A stretch of 64,000 nt of DNA from Sphingobacterium sp. (GTDB lineage Bacteria; Bacteroidota; Bacteroidia; Sphingobacteriales; Sphingobacteriaceae), in NCBI GenBank assembly GCA_031286695.1, contig JAITTY010000005.1, positions 558,001 to 622,000 on the forward strand. Direction: 5' to 3'. Shown here in pieces: positions 15,972 to 25,043 of the stretch (within the stretch, counting starts at the first letter, position 1; each line of letters begins with the position of its first letter). Both the position numbers and the translations under genes were made by a program. The notes beneath the pieces were generated by a model, which did no database searches, was not told the DNA's origin, and saw only the letters and a program-made list of their open reading frames with translations.

Positions 15972-17531
15972 ATGAATAAAAAATTGTTATTGCTCATCTG
16001 CGGCTTCCTGCCAATCATCTCTCAGGCTCAGAAAAAAAACACTGCCTCCCAACGTCCGAATATCGTTTTCATCCTGACAGACGATTTTACAGCCCAAGCC
16101 TGGGGAGTATATGGCGGGATTTTAAAGGACGTTGTCAAAAATCCGAACATTGAAAAATTGGCCAGTCAGGGGGCGGTACTCAATAATACCTTCTGTACCA
16201 ATTCAATTTGCACCCCTAGCCGTGCAACCATACTGACAGGACAGTACAGTAATAAAAACCAAGTCTACACACTGGAAGATGCGTTGGATCCCGATAAGGA
16301 AAATATCGCCAAGGATCTGCACAATGCGGGCTACCAAACTGCTGTTTTTGGGAAATGGCATCTGAAAAAAAGGCCAAGTGGATTTGACGATTTTAAAGTT
16401 CTTCCTGGGCACGGTGTTTATCATAACCCGACTTACCTCTCCAAAGATAACTGGAATGATAAAGAAGAGGCAGGGACACCTTACCAAGGCTACGTGGATG
16501 ATATCACAACAGAATTGAGCCTCGACTGGATAAAATCGCGCAACCCCGACAAACCCTTCTTCTTAATGTGTCATTACAAAGCGACACATGAGCCTTTTGA
16601 CTTTGCCGATAGATTCAAAGACTACTATAAAGACGTTGAGTTTCCTTATCCACCGACCTTTTTGGATTCAGGTGCCATAACTACGGGGCGTTCTTTTGAA
16701 GGCCAGCCATTGGAGGAACTTGGTCATCGCTATGAGCAAGCTTCCGTAGGCCCTTTTTGGACATCCTATCCTGAACTACCATTTTCCACAAAGGGCATGG
16801 CCCCCTTGGAAGCCCGTAAAAAAATATATCAAAAATTCATCAAGGATTATCTGCGTTGTGTGGCTGGAATCGATGATAATTTAGGGAAAATTATGCGTTA
16901 TCTTAAAGCGGCAAATTTAGACGAAAATACCGTGGTCATTTTAGCTTCCGATCAAGGGTATTTTCTGGGCGAGCATAACTTTATGGACAAACGTTTAATG
17001 TACGAAGAGTCATTGCGCATGCCTTTTGTCATCAGCTACCCAAAAGAAATCAAAGCTGGCAGTAAATTAAACGACATGATTCTAAATATCGACTTCGCGG
17101 CGCTGTTTGCAGACTACGCCGGCATCAAAAAACCGACTTACATCCAAGGAAAAAGCTTTCGGAATAACCTCAGAGGAAATACATCCAAAGACTGGCGATC
17201 TGCCATGTATTACCGCTACTGGCAGCATGCACCCATACGCCCAGCTCATCTCGGTGTCCGTGACGAACGCTACAAACTAATCTATTTTTACGGACAGCCT
17301 TTAGAAATGACAGGTAGTGACTCCAAAACAACAGCACCCGCCTGGGAATTCTATGATCTACAACAAGACCCCATGGAAACGCATAATGCCATCCTGGACA
17401 AAAAATATACCAAGGAAATTGCTCGATTAAAGAAAAAATTGGCCAAACTTAAAGCCGAAGTAGGCGACGATGATCGGACAAGACCGGCTTTTCAGCAATT
17501 ACTCAAACAGGAAAACTTAACCGTTAAATAA
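15972..17531 (+). CDS. Secreted sulfatase, CTPSR type
   Basis: A 519-residue type I sulfatase with a signal peptide (1-20, ending SQAQ). The metal-binding pair is in FILTDDF (Asp37, Asp38), and the formylglycine site is Cys80 in ICTPSRATILTG. GKWHLKK (127-133) follows, with the lysine and histidine expected to bind sulfate. Further metal residues lie in LASDQG, near residue 325. It cleaves sulfate esters from a carbohydrate or similar substrate in the periplasm after conversion of Cys80 to formylglycine. The maturase is not in the window. The second sulfatase starts four bases later, so the two are co-transcribed. Confidence 0.92.
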   Translation: MNKKLLLLICGFLPIISQAQKKNTASQRPNIVFILTDDFTAQAWGVYGGILKDVVKNPNIEKLASQGAVLNNTFCTNSICTPSRATILTGQYSNKNQVYTLEDALDPDKENIAKDLHNAGYQTAVFGKWHLKKRPSGFDDFKVLPGHGVYHNPTYLSKDNWNDKEEAGTPYQGYVDDITTELSLDWIKSRNPDKPFFLMCHYKATHEPFDFADRFKDYYKDVEFPYPPTFLDSGAITTGRSFEGQPLEELGHRYEQASVGPFWTSYPELPFSTKGMAPLEARKKIYQKFIKDYLRCVAGIDDNLGKIMRYLKAANLDENTVVILASDQGYFLGEHNFMDKRLMYEESLRMPFVISYPKEIKAGSKLNDMILNIDFAALFADYAGIKKPTYIQGKSFRNNLRGNTSKDWRSAMYYRYWQHAPIRPAHLGVRDERYKLIYFYGQPLEMTGSDSKTTAPAWEFYDLQQDPMETHNAILDKKYTKEIARLKKKLAKLKAEVGDDDRTRPAFQQLLKQENLTVK

Positions 17532-17535
17532 TTAA

Positions 17536-19008
17536 ATGCAAACGATGGATTTAAAGTGTATATTCTCTTTTATACCACTCTTATTTACCTTTGGAGCTTC
17601 CGCAGCTTCCATTACAGATGGGAATAAACCAGCTCCTCCCCCAAACATTGTTATTATTTTAATGGATGACATGGGTTATGCCGATCCGGTCTGCTACGGT
17701 GGTGGCCCCTACCAAACGCCAAATATCGATAAACTTGCGGCACAAGGCCTGCGTTTCACCGATTTTTATGCCGCGCAACCAATCTGTACGGCATCCCGAA
17801 GTGCCCTATTAACAGGCTGCTACCCTACGCGAATTGGAATTAGCGGTGCTATTGACCATAATGCCAAATTTGCACTTAACCCCGATGAACAGACCATTGC
17901 TGAGCTACTGAAAAGCAAAGGATATAAAACCGGTATGGTCGGAAAATGGCACCTTGGGCATAAGGAGCCTTATCTCCCCCTTCAAAATGGGTTTGATGAG
18001 TTCTATGGACTTCCTTACTCCAATGATATGTGGGCCTACGATTATGAAGGAAAAAAATGGCAAGATTCAACTTTTTGGCGAGCCCAATATCCTCCACTTC
18101 CTTTAATTGAAGGCAACAAAACAGTTAAAATTATCGATTCTTTTGATGGGCAGGATCAACTGACTACCGATTATACAAACCGCGCTATCTCGTTTATCAG
18201 ACGTAATAAAAACAATCCTTTCTTTCTTTATTTGGCCCATGCTATGGTTCATGTTCCGCTTGGCGTTTCCGAAAAATTTAAAGGTAAAAGCGGTGCCGGT
18301 ATGTTTGGAGATGTCATGGAAGAAGTGGACTGGTCTGTAGGCGAAGTTATGAAGACGTTGGAACAATATCATCTGCTCGAAAACACCATTGTTATTTTCA
18401 CGAGTGACAATGGTCCATGGCTCACGTTTGGAAACCACGCAGGTTCGACAGGGGGACTTAGAGAAGGTAAAGCAACCATATTTGATGGTGGATTAAAAGT
18501 CCCTTGCATTATCAGCTGGCCTGGTCACGTCAAACCGGCGACTGTAAGCAACCAGCTTCTGACTAATATGGACCTGCTGCCAACCATCGTCAACATCACA
18601 CAGGCCGCCAAGCCAACAAAGAAAATCGATGGGGTTGATTTTACGGAACTCTTACTGGGCAATGCACAGCGTAGTCCGCGCGATGAGCTCGCTTATTATC
18701 ACAATAAAAACAATTTGAAAGCGATTCGAAAAGGAAAATGGAAGCTCGTCTTTCCTGCCGAAACCGAGACCTATGAGGCTCCCGCAACAATAGGGGGAGA
18801 TCGGTATCCAGGAAAATATGCTACAGTAAAAGTTCCATTGGCCTTATATAACCTTGCAATTGATCCCGGTGAAGATAGAGACGTTAAGGATCAATACCCG
18901 GAGATTGTCAAACAACTCCAAGAGGTAGCAGATAAATATCGTCGTATGCTGGGTGACGGATTAAATAACATCGAAGGGACAGAAATACGTCCGGCAGCGC
19001 AATTATAG
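17536..19008 (+). CDS. Secreted sulfatase, CTASR type (arylsulfatase A-like)
   Basis: A 490-residue type I sulfatase with a signal peptide ending ASAA. Metal ligands are in ILMDDMG (Asp44, Asp45) and the formylglycine site is Cys84 in QPICTASRSALLTG. This has Ala where most members have Pro, an accepted variant in the CxA/PSR motif. GKWHLGH and FTSDNGPW follow, giving the sulfate-binding Lys/His and distal metal Asp/Asn. The overall pattern (YPTRIGI, GFDEFYGLPYSNDMW) is like arylsulfatase A and GalNAc-6-sulfatase. It is the second gene of a two-sulfatase operon and is followed by a strong terminator. The substrate is unknown. Confidence 0.92.
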   Translation: MQTMDLKCIFSFIPLLFTFGASAASITDGNKPAPPPNIVIILMDDMGYADPVCYGGGPYQTPNIDKLAAQGLRFTDFYAAQPICTASRSALLTGCYPTRIGISGAIDHNAKFALNPDEQTIAELLKSKGYKTGMVGKWHLGHKEPYLPLQNGFDEFYGLPYSNDMWAYDYEGKKWQDSTFWRAQYPPLPLIEGNKTVKIIDSFDGQDQLTTDYTNRAISFIRRNKNNPFFLYLAHAMVHVPLGVSEKFKGKSGAGMFGDVMEEVDWSVGEVMKTLEQYHLLENTIVIFTSDNGPWLTFGNHAGSTGGLREGKATIFDGGLKVPCIISWPGHVKPATVSNQLLTNMDLLPTIVNITQAAKPTKKIDGVDFTELLLGNAQRSPRDELAYYHNKNNLKAIRKGKWKLVFPAETETYEAPATIGGDRYPGKYATVKVPLALYNLAIDPGEDRDVKDQYPEIVKQLQEVADKYRRMLGDGLNNIEGTEIRPAAQL

Positions 19009-19014
19009 ATCAAA

Positions 19015-19052
19015 CAAAAGGTCCCGATCAGAAATCGAGACCTTTTGTTTTT
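19015..19052. terminator. Bidirectional terminator between sulfatase and SDR genes
   Basis: Two 14-base arms (19015-19028 and 19034-19047) pair with a single mismatch around a five-base loop. The structure has A-rich and T-rich flanks, so it can stop transcription from both converging genes. Confidence 0.85.
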
Positions 19053-19073
19053 TAAACAGCCGTTAAACAGTTG

Positions 19074-19823
19074 CTAAACAGCCGTATAACCACCGTCAAC
19101 CAAATAATAACCTCCGGTCATAAAAGACGATTTATCCGAGCTTAGAAAAAGAACCAATTCAGCGACTTCTTCTGCCTTGCCCAAACGCCCAATGGGGTGT
19201 TTACTAATTAGTGTATTGATATGCTCTTTATCCAACTTAGCCAATAAGGGGGTATCAATATAGCCAGGTCCAACTGCATTGCAACGAATGTTTTTTTGAC
19301 CATATTCTGCACCAATATTTTTTGTCAATCCCACAACAGCATGTTTTGCTGCAGTATAGGCACTCGACATCGGAGCAGCGACCGTACCATGAATGGAAGC
19401 CATATTGACGATAACGCCACCGCCATTTTTTTCCATCGCTTCTATTTGATATTTACAGCCATAAAATACCCCATTGAAATTAATATCGATCACTTTTTTC
19501 CAGCCATCTAGGCTGTAATCTCCTGTTAGGGCAGCCTCCCCACCAATCCCCGCATTATTACAGGCGATATCGAGCCGGCCAAATGTCTGGACTGCGTAAC
19601 CCACCAAAGCCTCATTGTCAGCTGGAGATGAGCTATCTGCTTTAAAGAACACAGCTTCTCCTCCCAGCGATTCAATTTGTTTTACTGTTTCCTGGCCCGC
19701 TTGCTCATTGATATCCGAGACAACGACCTTTGCTCCTTCTTTACCATAAGCCAGTGCAACAGCCAGTCCGATCCCCGAACCAGCACCAGTTACTAAAGCT
19801 ACTTTATCTGCTAAAATTTTCAT
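19074..19823 (-). CDS. SDR-family oxidoreductase
   Basis: A 249-residue classical short-chain dehydrogenase/reductase. The cofactor motif TGAGSGIG is at 12-19, the structural NNAG at 89-92, and the catalytic residues are Ser143, Tyr156 and Lys160 (YTAAK). Asp37 after the second strand (VVVSDINE) favours NAD over NADP. The C-terminal segment LSSDKSSFMTGGYYLVDGG is typical of glucose/alcohol dehydrogenase-like members. The substrate cannot be read from the sequence. It is convergent with the sulfatase operon and separate from the polyketide operon 7 kb away, although that operon lacks a ketoreductase. Confidence 0.9.
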   Translation of the reverse strand: MKILADKVALVTGAGSGIGLAVALAYGKEGAKVVVSDINEQAGQETVKQIESLGGEAVFFKADSSSPADNEALVGYAVQTFGRLDIACNNAGIGGEAALTGDYSLDGWKKVIDINFNGVFYGCKYQIEAMEKNGGGVIVNMASIHGTVAAPMSSAYTAAKHAVVGLTKNIGAEYGQKNIRCNAVGPGYIDTPLLAKLDKEHINTLISKHPIGRLGKAEEVAELVLFLSSDKSSFMTGGYYLVDGGYTAV

Positions 19824-19932
19824 ATGATATAAATTTTATGATAAATACAATTTACTAAAAGCAATGCGGAATCAAGTAGAAGCGGCCGTTTACTTCATTT
19901 AAAACGAAACTAAAATGACATTTCTCAGTGGG

Positions 19933-20616
19933 TTAGTTCTGTAGCTGCGGATATTTTTTATATAATCTATCCAAAAACAAACGCCCCATCAATTGAAGCC
20001 TTGCTTGTGTTTCAAACATACCTGAACCTGGCGAAATAATACCATGCGGCATACGCTGAACAGTGCCATAGTAAATGATATCGAGCCCATTTCCATTGAC
20101 GTCAAGATGCATTTTCTTAGGTTTCAAGCCCATGACAGACCCCATACGCGTTACCTTTTCAGAATTAGTAATCTGCGCAGTTCGCGCATCGAGCAAGGTT
20201 TCATGATCGAAAACCAAATGGTCTCTAACCTCCCCCTCATCAAAAAACACATAATGCAATTCGTTGTTGCTAAGCACCAGATAAGATGCATTATCCCGTT
20301 CATTGTAACGAGCCTTTACACCTACAGCTGCCCAAGCAACAGTCTTCGCTGCTGTGGCCGCAGCCGAAGCAACTTTGTCCCCAACTGTTGCAATATACGC
20401 GCATTGCGTAAAGGCATCGATCGGAGCACCGTTCAATTGTTTTCTTAATTCGCTAAATTCATCATTTAACAATTCATCTTTTATACCTGGAGCTAGGCCA
20501 ATCCCGGATTCACCTTCATATTTTTTGGCCGTCTCTTTTTGCTTTTTCATCATCATAAGAGAAAAAAACACGCAAGCCACAACGATAACAGCAAAAATGC
20601 CGATGTACAACATCAT
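19933..20616 (-). CDS. Unknown single-pass membrane protein
   Basis: The product of 227 residues is not recognised. One N-terminal hydrophobic segment (about 3-23) with a following KKQKE anchors a soluble cytoplasmic domain. The domain has an alanine-rich stretch (VASAAATAAKTVAWAAVGVKA) and a beta-rich part (YLVLSNNELHYVFFDEGEV) with no known catalytic pattern. It lies in a group of minus-strand unknown genes (19933-21551) whose spacing (106 bases to the next) allows a separate transcript. Confidence 0.55.
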   Translation of the reverse strand: MMLYIGIFAVIVVACVFFSLMMMKKQKETAKKYEGESGIGLAPGIKDELLNDEFSELRKQLNGAPIDAFTQCAYIATVGDKVASAAATAAKTVAWAAVGVKARYNERDNASYLVLSNNELHYVFFDEGEVRDHLVFDHETLLDARTAQITNSEKVTRMGSVMGLKPKKMHLDVNGNGLDIIYYGTVQRMPHGIISPGSGMFETQARLQLMGRLFLDRLYKKYPQLQN

Positions 20617-20722
20617 AAAATAAAATTTAAAATGGGTTTATAATTCAATAAAAATCCAAAACAGGAATAACATAGTCAGTTTTCCTCTTTCCAGTATAAT
20701 CGGCTACAAAAATTTTGCCAGA

Positions 20723-21247
20723 CTAAAGAATTTTATCCGGGTAGTGAATATTATTTAATGCGGTCTGGTGCATGTCAACCCAAATATCGCTGTTTGACTG
20801 CTGTATAAGCCAATTTGGAGAACTTCGCATGTCGGCATCCTCATCATTATTATAAATGGCTGGAAAATCAGACTCTTTGGCCCTAAGCAAAACAACGATC
20901 GTACCAGCCATGAGTAAGGGGATATCGCCCAAAACGAGATTATAAAAACCATCTTCAAGCAATCCCGGGCTAAAACGCTGCAAACTGTCATAACTACGTT
21001 CTAATTTGCCAATCAATTTTTCCAGTTCGTGTGGGTAGTGAACCTCAACATAAGACTCAAACAAAGCCGAGCCTTTGTTGTAAAATCCCGCCTTCATAAG
21101 GTTTAATGCTTCATTTCTATAAACCTGCAACCAACGATCCGAGGCTAGATCATGATATTCCATATCTGCATTTTTACCATCACGTCTCAAAGCCCAAAGC
21201 TTAAGCTGCTCCAGCCGCTCCGTTGTTTCCATTCCATTTTTTTCCAT
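20723..21247 (-). CDS. Unknown protein, partner of the 99-residue gene
   Basis: A soluble, mostly helical, acidic protein of 174 residues. I do not recognise the family. The start at 21247 is chosen because it lies four bases after the stop of the upstream 99-residue gene and follows a purine-rich GGGAG; longer in-frame versions would overlap that gene by about 60 bases. The close spacing implies that the two are co-expressed. A motif-like tract is GLLEDGFYNLVLGDIPLLMAGTIVVLLR, a buried hydrophobic stretch rather than a clear membrane segment. Confidence 0.6.
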   Translation of the reverse strand: MEKNGMETTERLEQLKLWALRRDGKNADMEYHDLASDRWLQVYRNEALNLMKAGFYNKGSALFESYVEVHYPHELEKLIGKLERSYDSLQRFSPGLLEDGFYNLVLGDIPLLMAGTIVVLLRAKESDFPAIYNNDEDADMRSSPNWLIQQSNSDIWVDMHQTALNNIHYPDKIL

Positions 21248-21251
21248 AAGG

Positions 21252-21551
21252 CTATCGCTCCCGTTCTTTAAGTTCCATTTGTAATAGAATATCGCGCTTC
21301 TTACCTTCAATCAAAGACAAATTGCCCGCAACAAAAACACCTTTCTGACCCGAATTTTTGCTTATACCATACACTGACGATTCATCATCAGGATCCGATG
21401 CACCTTCATAGCGAAATAAGTAGTCAATTCTGTACTGATCAGCATGAGCCAACAAATCGTCAAATTCAATATTATAATCTATTGTGTAACCTAAGTTGTT
21501 TAACTTTTCCAGGGCAACACTTGCAGAGGAGTATCCATGCATTCTTTCCAT
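21252..21551 (-). CDS. Small conserved Bacteroidota protein
   Basis: The 99-residue product resembles a small Bacteroidota family of about 100 residues that databases often label phosphoribosylpyrophosphate synthetase. That label is probably an error, because the protein is far too short and lacks the PRPP-binding loop. Family features seen are ALEKLNNLGYTIDYNIE near the N-terminus, FRYEGASDPDDESSVYGIS in the middle and KGVFVAGNLSL. The role is unknown. It is the first gene of a two-gene unit with the 174-residue protein and is divergent from mazG across 136 bases. Confidence 0.7.
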   Translation of the reverse strand: MERMHGYSSASVALEKLNNLGYTIDYNIEFDDLLAHADQYRIDYLFRYEGASDPDDESSVYGISKNSGQKGVFVAGNLSLIEGKKRDILLQMELKERER

Positions 21552-21658
21552 AGTTGATTGTTCTAAATCCGATCTAAATTCTAATTTTTATTATAAAACG
21601 ATTGACAAAAGGGTTTTGTTTTCCGCAATTTGAAATAGTTTATTCAAAATCATATTTC

Positions 21659-21666
21659 TACTTTTG
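21659..21666 (+). promoter_or_regulatory. -7 promoter box for mazG
   Basis: TACTTTTG matches the Bacteroidota -7 consensus TAnnTTTG exactly and ends 21 bases before the mazG start codon. No convincing -33 box was seen at the ideal distance. Confidence 0.5.
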
Positions 21667-21687
21667 TGCTACCAAACACGATGAAAT

Positions 21688-22500
21688 ATGGCAAATCTAG
21701 TAGCACCAGCATATCAGCATACACCTCAATTAGCATTTCAACGATTACTCGATGTTTTATATACCTTACGGATTGAATGTCCCTGGGATAAGAAACAGAC
21801 CATGGAATCCCTTCGCCATTTGACTATGGAGGAAATGTATGAATTAACCGACGCCATTTTGGAAAACGATTATCCAGAAATCAAAAAAGAACTTGGTGAC
21901 GTCTTGATGCATCTCGTATTCTATGCCCGCATTGCCGAAGAAGAAGGACAGTTCAATATCGTAGATGTACTTAATGCAATCTGTGATAAATTGATTACAC
22001 GCCATCCCCACATCTACGGTGACACCAATGCTGATACAGAAGATCAGGTCAAATCCAATTGGGAAACAATCAAGCTCAAAGAAGGCAACAAATCTGTTCT
22101 TTCCGGCGTCCCGAAAGGTCTGCCCGCATTGGTGAAGGCCTATCGTATCCAAGATAAAGTTCGCGGTGTCGGTTTTGACTGGGAAGACAAGAAACAAGTA
22201 TGGGAAAAAGTAGAGGAAGAGCTTGCCGAATTCAAAGCTGAATTTAATCTGGAAACGGCGCTTCCAATGGATCAGGAAAAAGCCGAAGGCGAATTTGGTG
22301 ACCTCTTATTCTCCTTAATAAATTATGCACGTCATATTGGTATAAACCCCGAAAATGCACTTGAACGTACCAACAAAAAATTCATTGCGCGGTTTACCTA
22401 TTTGGAACAAAAAGCCGCTGAAAATAAGCAACAACTGCAGGAAATGAGTTTAGAGGAAATGGACGTGTATTGGAATGAAGCTAAGAAATTGAAAAAATAA
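21688..22500 (+). CDS. mazG: Nucleoside triphosphate pyrophosphohydrolase MazG
   Basis: The protein of 270 residues contains two MazG domains, the usual full-length form. The first shows CPWDKKQT (33-40) and the metal-binding pattern MEEMYEL ... EIKKELGDVLMHLVFYARIAEE, with the conserved ExxE and ExxD sets. The second shows KVEEELAEFKAE ... EGEFGDLLFSLINYARH. It hydrolyses NTPs and dNTPs to the monophosphate and pyrophosphate, limiting misincorporation and affecting stress signalling. It precedes trpS with a 75-base gap and has its own promoter box. The signatures are clear and the length is normal. Confidence 0.95.
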   Translation: MANLVAPAYQHTPQLAFQRLLDVLYTLRIECPWDKKQTMESLRHLTMEEMYELTDAILENDYPEIKKELGDVLMHLVFYARIAEEEGQFNIVDVLNAICDKLITRHPHIYGDTNADTEDQVKSNWETIKLKEGNKSVLSGVPKGLPALVKAYRIQDKVRGVGFDWEDKKQVWEKVEEELAEFKAEFNLETALPMDQEKAEGEFGDLLFSLINYARHIGINPENALERTNKKFIARFTYLEQKAAENKQQLQEMSLEEMDVYWNEAKKLKK

Positions 22501-22575
22501 GGCAATTCCTAAAAAGGGAGTCGCCAACCGAATTTAATTCGACTTTGTCAAATTTATGCGTAAATTCGCAGGAAT

Positions 22576-23574
22576 ATGGAAACAGTTGTTAGCGGTATCA
22601 GAAGTACCGGAAAATTACATTTAGGAAATTACTACGGCGCATTGAGCAATTTTGTGAAAATGCAAAACGAATATAATTGCTTTTTTTTCATTGCGGATTT
22701 ACATTCACTAACGACCCACCCCACTCCTCATGGACTTCAGGGAACGGTTCGCCAAGTTATTGTTGAATATTTAGCAGCAGGAATAGACCCCGAAAAATCG
22801 ACTATTTACGTTCAATCAGATGTTCCAGAAGTTGCGGAACTCTATCTATACATGAATATGAACGCCTATCTCGGCGAGCTTGAACGCGCTACAGCATTTA
22901 AAGATAAAGTTAGAAGCAATCCCGACAATGTTAACGCGGGTTTGTTGACCTACCCGGTCTTGATGGCCTGTGATATATTGATTCATCATGGCACAAAAGT
23001 TCCGGTAGGAAAAGATCAGGAACAACATTTGGAGATGACGCGGACTTTTGGCAATCGCTTCAATCGCTTATATAACGTAGATTATTTTAAAGAAGCATTT
23101 GCGTTCTCCTATTCTGACAAATTGGTTAAAGTTCCCGGACTTGCAGGCCAGGGAAAAATGGGTAAATCTAACGGTGAAGCTGATTGTATTTATCTATCAG
23201 ATAGTGAAACCGTAATTCGTAAAAAGGTGATGCGTGCTGTATCCGATTCAGGTCCAACGGAGATGAACCAGCCTAAGCCTGAAGCGATCCAAAATCTTTT
23301 TGATTTAATGAAAGTCGTATCTACTGCAGATACGTTACAGCATTTTGATGAACTCTATAACAAATGTGAAATTCGTTATGGTGATTTCAAAAAACAATTG
23401 GCAGAAGATATGATACTTGCAACCAACGATGTACGCTCCCGTATTGAGGATATATCAAACGATGATGCATACATTGCTAAAGTTGCAAAAATGGGCGCTG
23501 AAAAAGCAAGTGAATCTGCGCACAAGACACTGAAAGAGGTTCGTGAGATTATTGGTATTAAAAGATTTTATTAA
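22576..23574 (+). CDS. trpS: Tryptophanyl-tRNA synthetase
   Basis: A class I aminoacyl-tRNA synthetase of 332 residues that charges tRNA-Trp. The HIGH-type motif is LHLGNYYG (14-21), and the KMSKS-type motif is seen as GKMGKSNG near residue 195. DLHSLTT and MACDILIHHG, the family's tryptophan/ATP-site segments, are in place, and the length matches bacterial TrpRS. A box TAAATTCG at 22561-22568 close to the ATG (seven bases) may be a weak -7 element. The deoxynucleoside kinase gene starts 12 bases after the stop, so they are likely co-transcribed. Confidence 0.96.
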   Translation: METVVSGIRSTGKLHLGNYYGALSNFVKMQNEYNCFFFIADLHSLTTHPTPHGLQGTVRQVIVEYLAAGIDPEKSTIYVQSDVPEVAELYLYMNMNAYLGELERATAFKDKVRSNPDNVNAGLLTYPVLMACDILIHHGTKVPVGKDQEQHLEMTRTFGNRFNRLYNVDYFKEAFAFSYSDKLVKVPGLAGQGKMGKSNGEADCIYLSDSETVIRKKVMRAVSDSGPTEMNQPKPEAIQNLFDLMKVVSTADTLQHFDELYNKCEIRYGDFKKQLAEDMILATNDVRSRIEDISNDDAYIAKVAKMGAEKASESAHKTLKEVREIIGIKRFY

Positions 23575-23586
23575 GCTAGAAATAAT

Positions 23587-24204
23587 ATGCACATAGCTAT
23601 CGTTGGAAATATAGGTGCCGGCAAAACAACATTGACTGAAATGTTGGCCAGTCACTTTAAATTTGAACCTCAGTTTGAAGCTGTAGACAACAATCCTTAT
23701 CTAGAAGATTTTTATTCGGACATGAAACGCTGGGCATTCAATCTTCAGATTTTTTTCCTCAACAGTCGCTTTAGACATATTGTAAAATTGCAGGAAACCG
23801 GCATTGATATGATTCAGGATCGTACCATTTATGAAGATGCCTATATCTTTGCCGAAAACTTGTATGATATGGGTTTAATGAGCGCACGTGATTTTGAAAA
23901 CTATAGCAATATTTTTCAAAGCATCATCCACTATATCAAACCACCGGATTTATTGATTTACCTCAAAGCCTCTGTCCCTACTCTGGTGAATAATATCCAA
24001 AAAAGAGGCCGTGACTATGAATCCGCAATTCGCTTGGATTATTTGTCGAAGCTGAACGATAAATACGACAAATGGATCAATAATTACAAAGAAGGTAAAG
24101 TAATGGTTCTGGACAAGGATAATTTGGATTTCACAAAAAATCCAGAAGACCTTGGTGATATCATTCAAAAAATCGAAGCTGAACTATTCGGGTTATTCGA
24201 ATAA
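23587..24204 (+). CDS. Deoxynucleoside kinase
   Basis: The 205-residue enzyme belongs to the dNK/thymidine-kinase-2-like family. The P-loop GNIGAGKTT is at 7-15. The DRT motif of the family appears as MIQDRTIYEDAYIFA, and a basic LID segment follows (NIQKRGRDYESAIRLDYL). It phosphorylates a deoxynucleoside (deoxyadenosine, deoxyguanosine or pyrimidine; the specificity cannot be told) for salvage. It sits 12 bases downstream of trpS and is followed by a terminator hairpin. Confidence 0.92.
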   Translation: MHIAIVGNIGAGKTTLTEMLASHFKFEPQFEAVDNNPYLEDFYSDMKRWAFNLQIFFLNSRFRHIVKLQETGIDMIQDRTIYEDAYIFAENLYDMGLMSARDFENYSNIFQSIIHYIKPPDLLIYLKASVPTLVNNIQKRGRDYESAIRLDYLSKLNDKYDKWINNYKEGKVMVLDKDNLDFTKNPEDLGDIIQKIEAELFGLFE

Positions 24205-24216
24205 TAGCTCAATAAG

Positions 24217-24252
24217 AAAAGCCTGTAAATACCTTAATTTTACAGGCTTTTT
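24217..24252 (+). terminator. Terminator after deoxynucleoside kinase
   Basis: Perfect 13-base arms, AAAAGCCTGTAAA (24217-24229) and its complement at 24239-24251, with a nine-base loop and a T-rich end. Confidence 0.85.
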
Positions 24253-24293
24253 GATAAATACGAATTCTCCCCAGCCATTGATAAAATTAAAAG

Positions 24294-25037
24294 ATGAAAT
24301 TTTTAGGTATTATCCCCGCCAGATATGCATCGAGCAGATTCCCTGGAAAACCGCTGATCGACATCGAAGGAAAAACAATGATTCAACGGGTCTATGAACA
24401 GGTCAAAAAATCAACAAGATTAAACGAAGTCGTTGTCGCAACGGACGACCAGCGCATAGCGGACAATGTATTGTCTTTTGGAGGCCAAGTTGTCATGACT
24501 GCATCGCATCACCAATCGGGAACAGACCGTTGCGCTGAAGTCATCGCCCAAATGCCAGGTTATGATATTGCCATTAATATTCAGGGCGACGAACCTTTTA
24601 TCAACCCAGCACAAATTGATCTATTAGCGAACTGCTTCGAAGCCCCGAATACACAAATTGCAACCTTAGTAAAAGAAATTACGCATGAAGAGGAACTTTT
24701 CAATGTAAACATCCCCAAAGTTGTCCGAAACACCAAAGGAGAAGCAATCTACTTTAGTAGACAGACTATTCCTTTTTTAAGAGCTGTGGAAAAAGACCAA
24801 TGGTTACAAAAGCAGACATTCTATAAACATATTGGAATATATGCTTACCAAATGGATACATTAAAAGCCCTGACACAACTTCCTATTTCTATGCTAGAAG
24901 AAGCAGAGGCATTGGAACAGCTGCGTTGGTTAGAAAACGGTTACGCCATTCAAACAGCAATTACAACGCATGAAACTGTCGCCGTAGACACAAAAGAAGA
25001 CCTCGCTAAAATATTAAAACTATTTTTCAATAAATAG
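24294..25037 (+). CDS. kdsB: 3-deoxy-manno-octulosonate cytidylyltransferase
   Basis: A 247-residue CMP-KDO synthetase that activates KDO with CTP for the lipopolysaccharide inner core. The CTP-binding start FLGIIPARYASSRFPGKPL (2-20) is diagnostic, and NIQGDEPFI (about 94-102) holds the metal/nucleotide-binding Asp. The length is normal. It follows the terminator of the trpS/dNK unit, is monocistronic as far as can be seen, and is convergent with the aldo/keto reductase gene with only six bases between the stops. Confidence 0.96.
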   Translation: MKFLGIIPARYASSRFPGKPLIDIEGKTMIQRVYEQVKKSTRLNEVVVATDDQRIADNVLSFGGQVVMTASHHQSGTDRCAEVIAQMPGYDIAINIQGDEPFINPAQIDLLANCFEAPNTQIATLVKEITHEEELFNVNIPKVVRNTKGEAIYFSRQTIPFLRAVEKDQWLQKQTFYKHIGIYAYQMDTLKALTQLPISMLEEAEALEQLRWLENGYAIQTAITTHETVAVDTKEDLAKILKLFFNK

Positions 25038-25043
25038 TAAAAA

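Noticed and set aside
21248..21310. Longer N-terminus for the 174-residue protein
   Set aside because: It would overlap the 99-residue gene by about 60 bases, while the shorter start lies four bases after that gene's stop.
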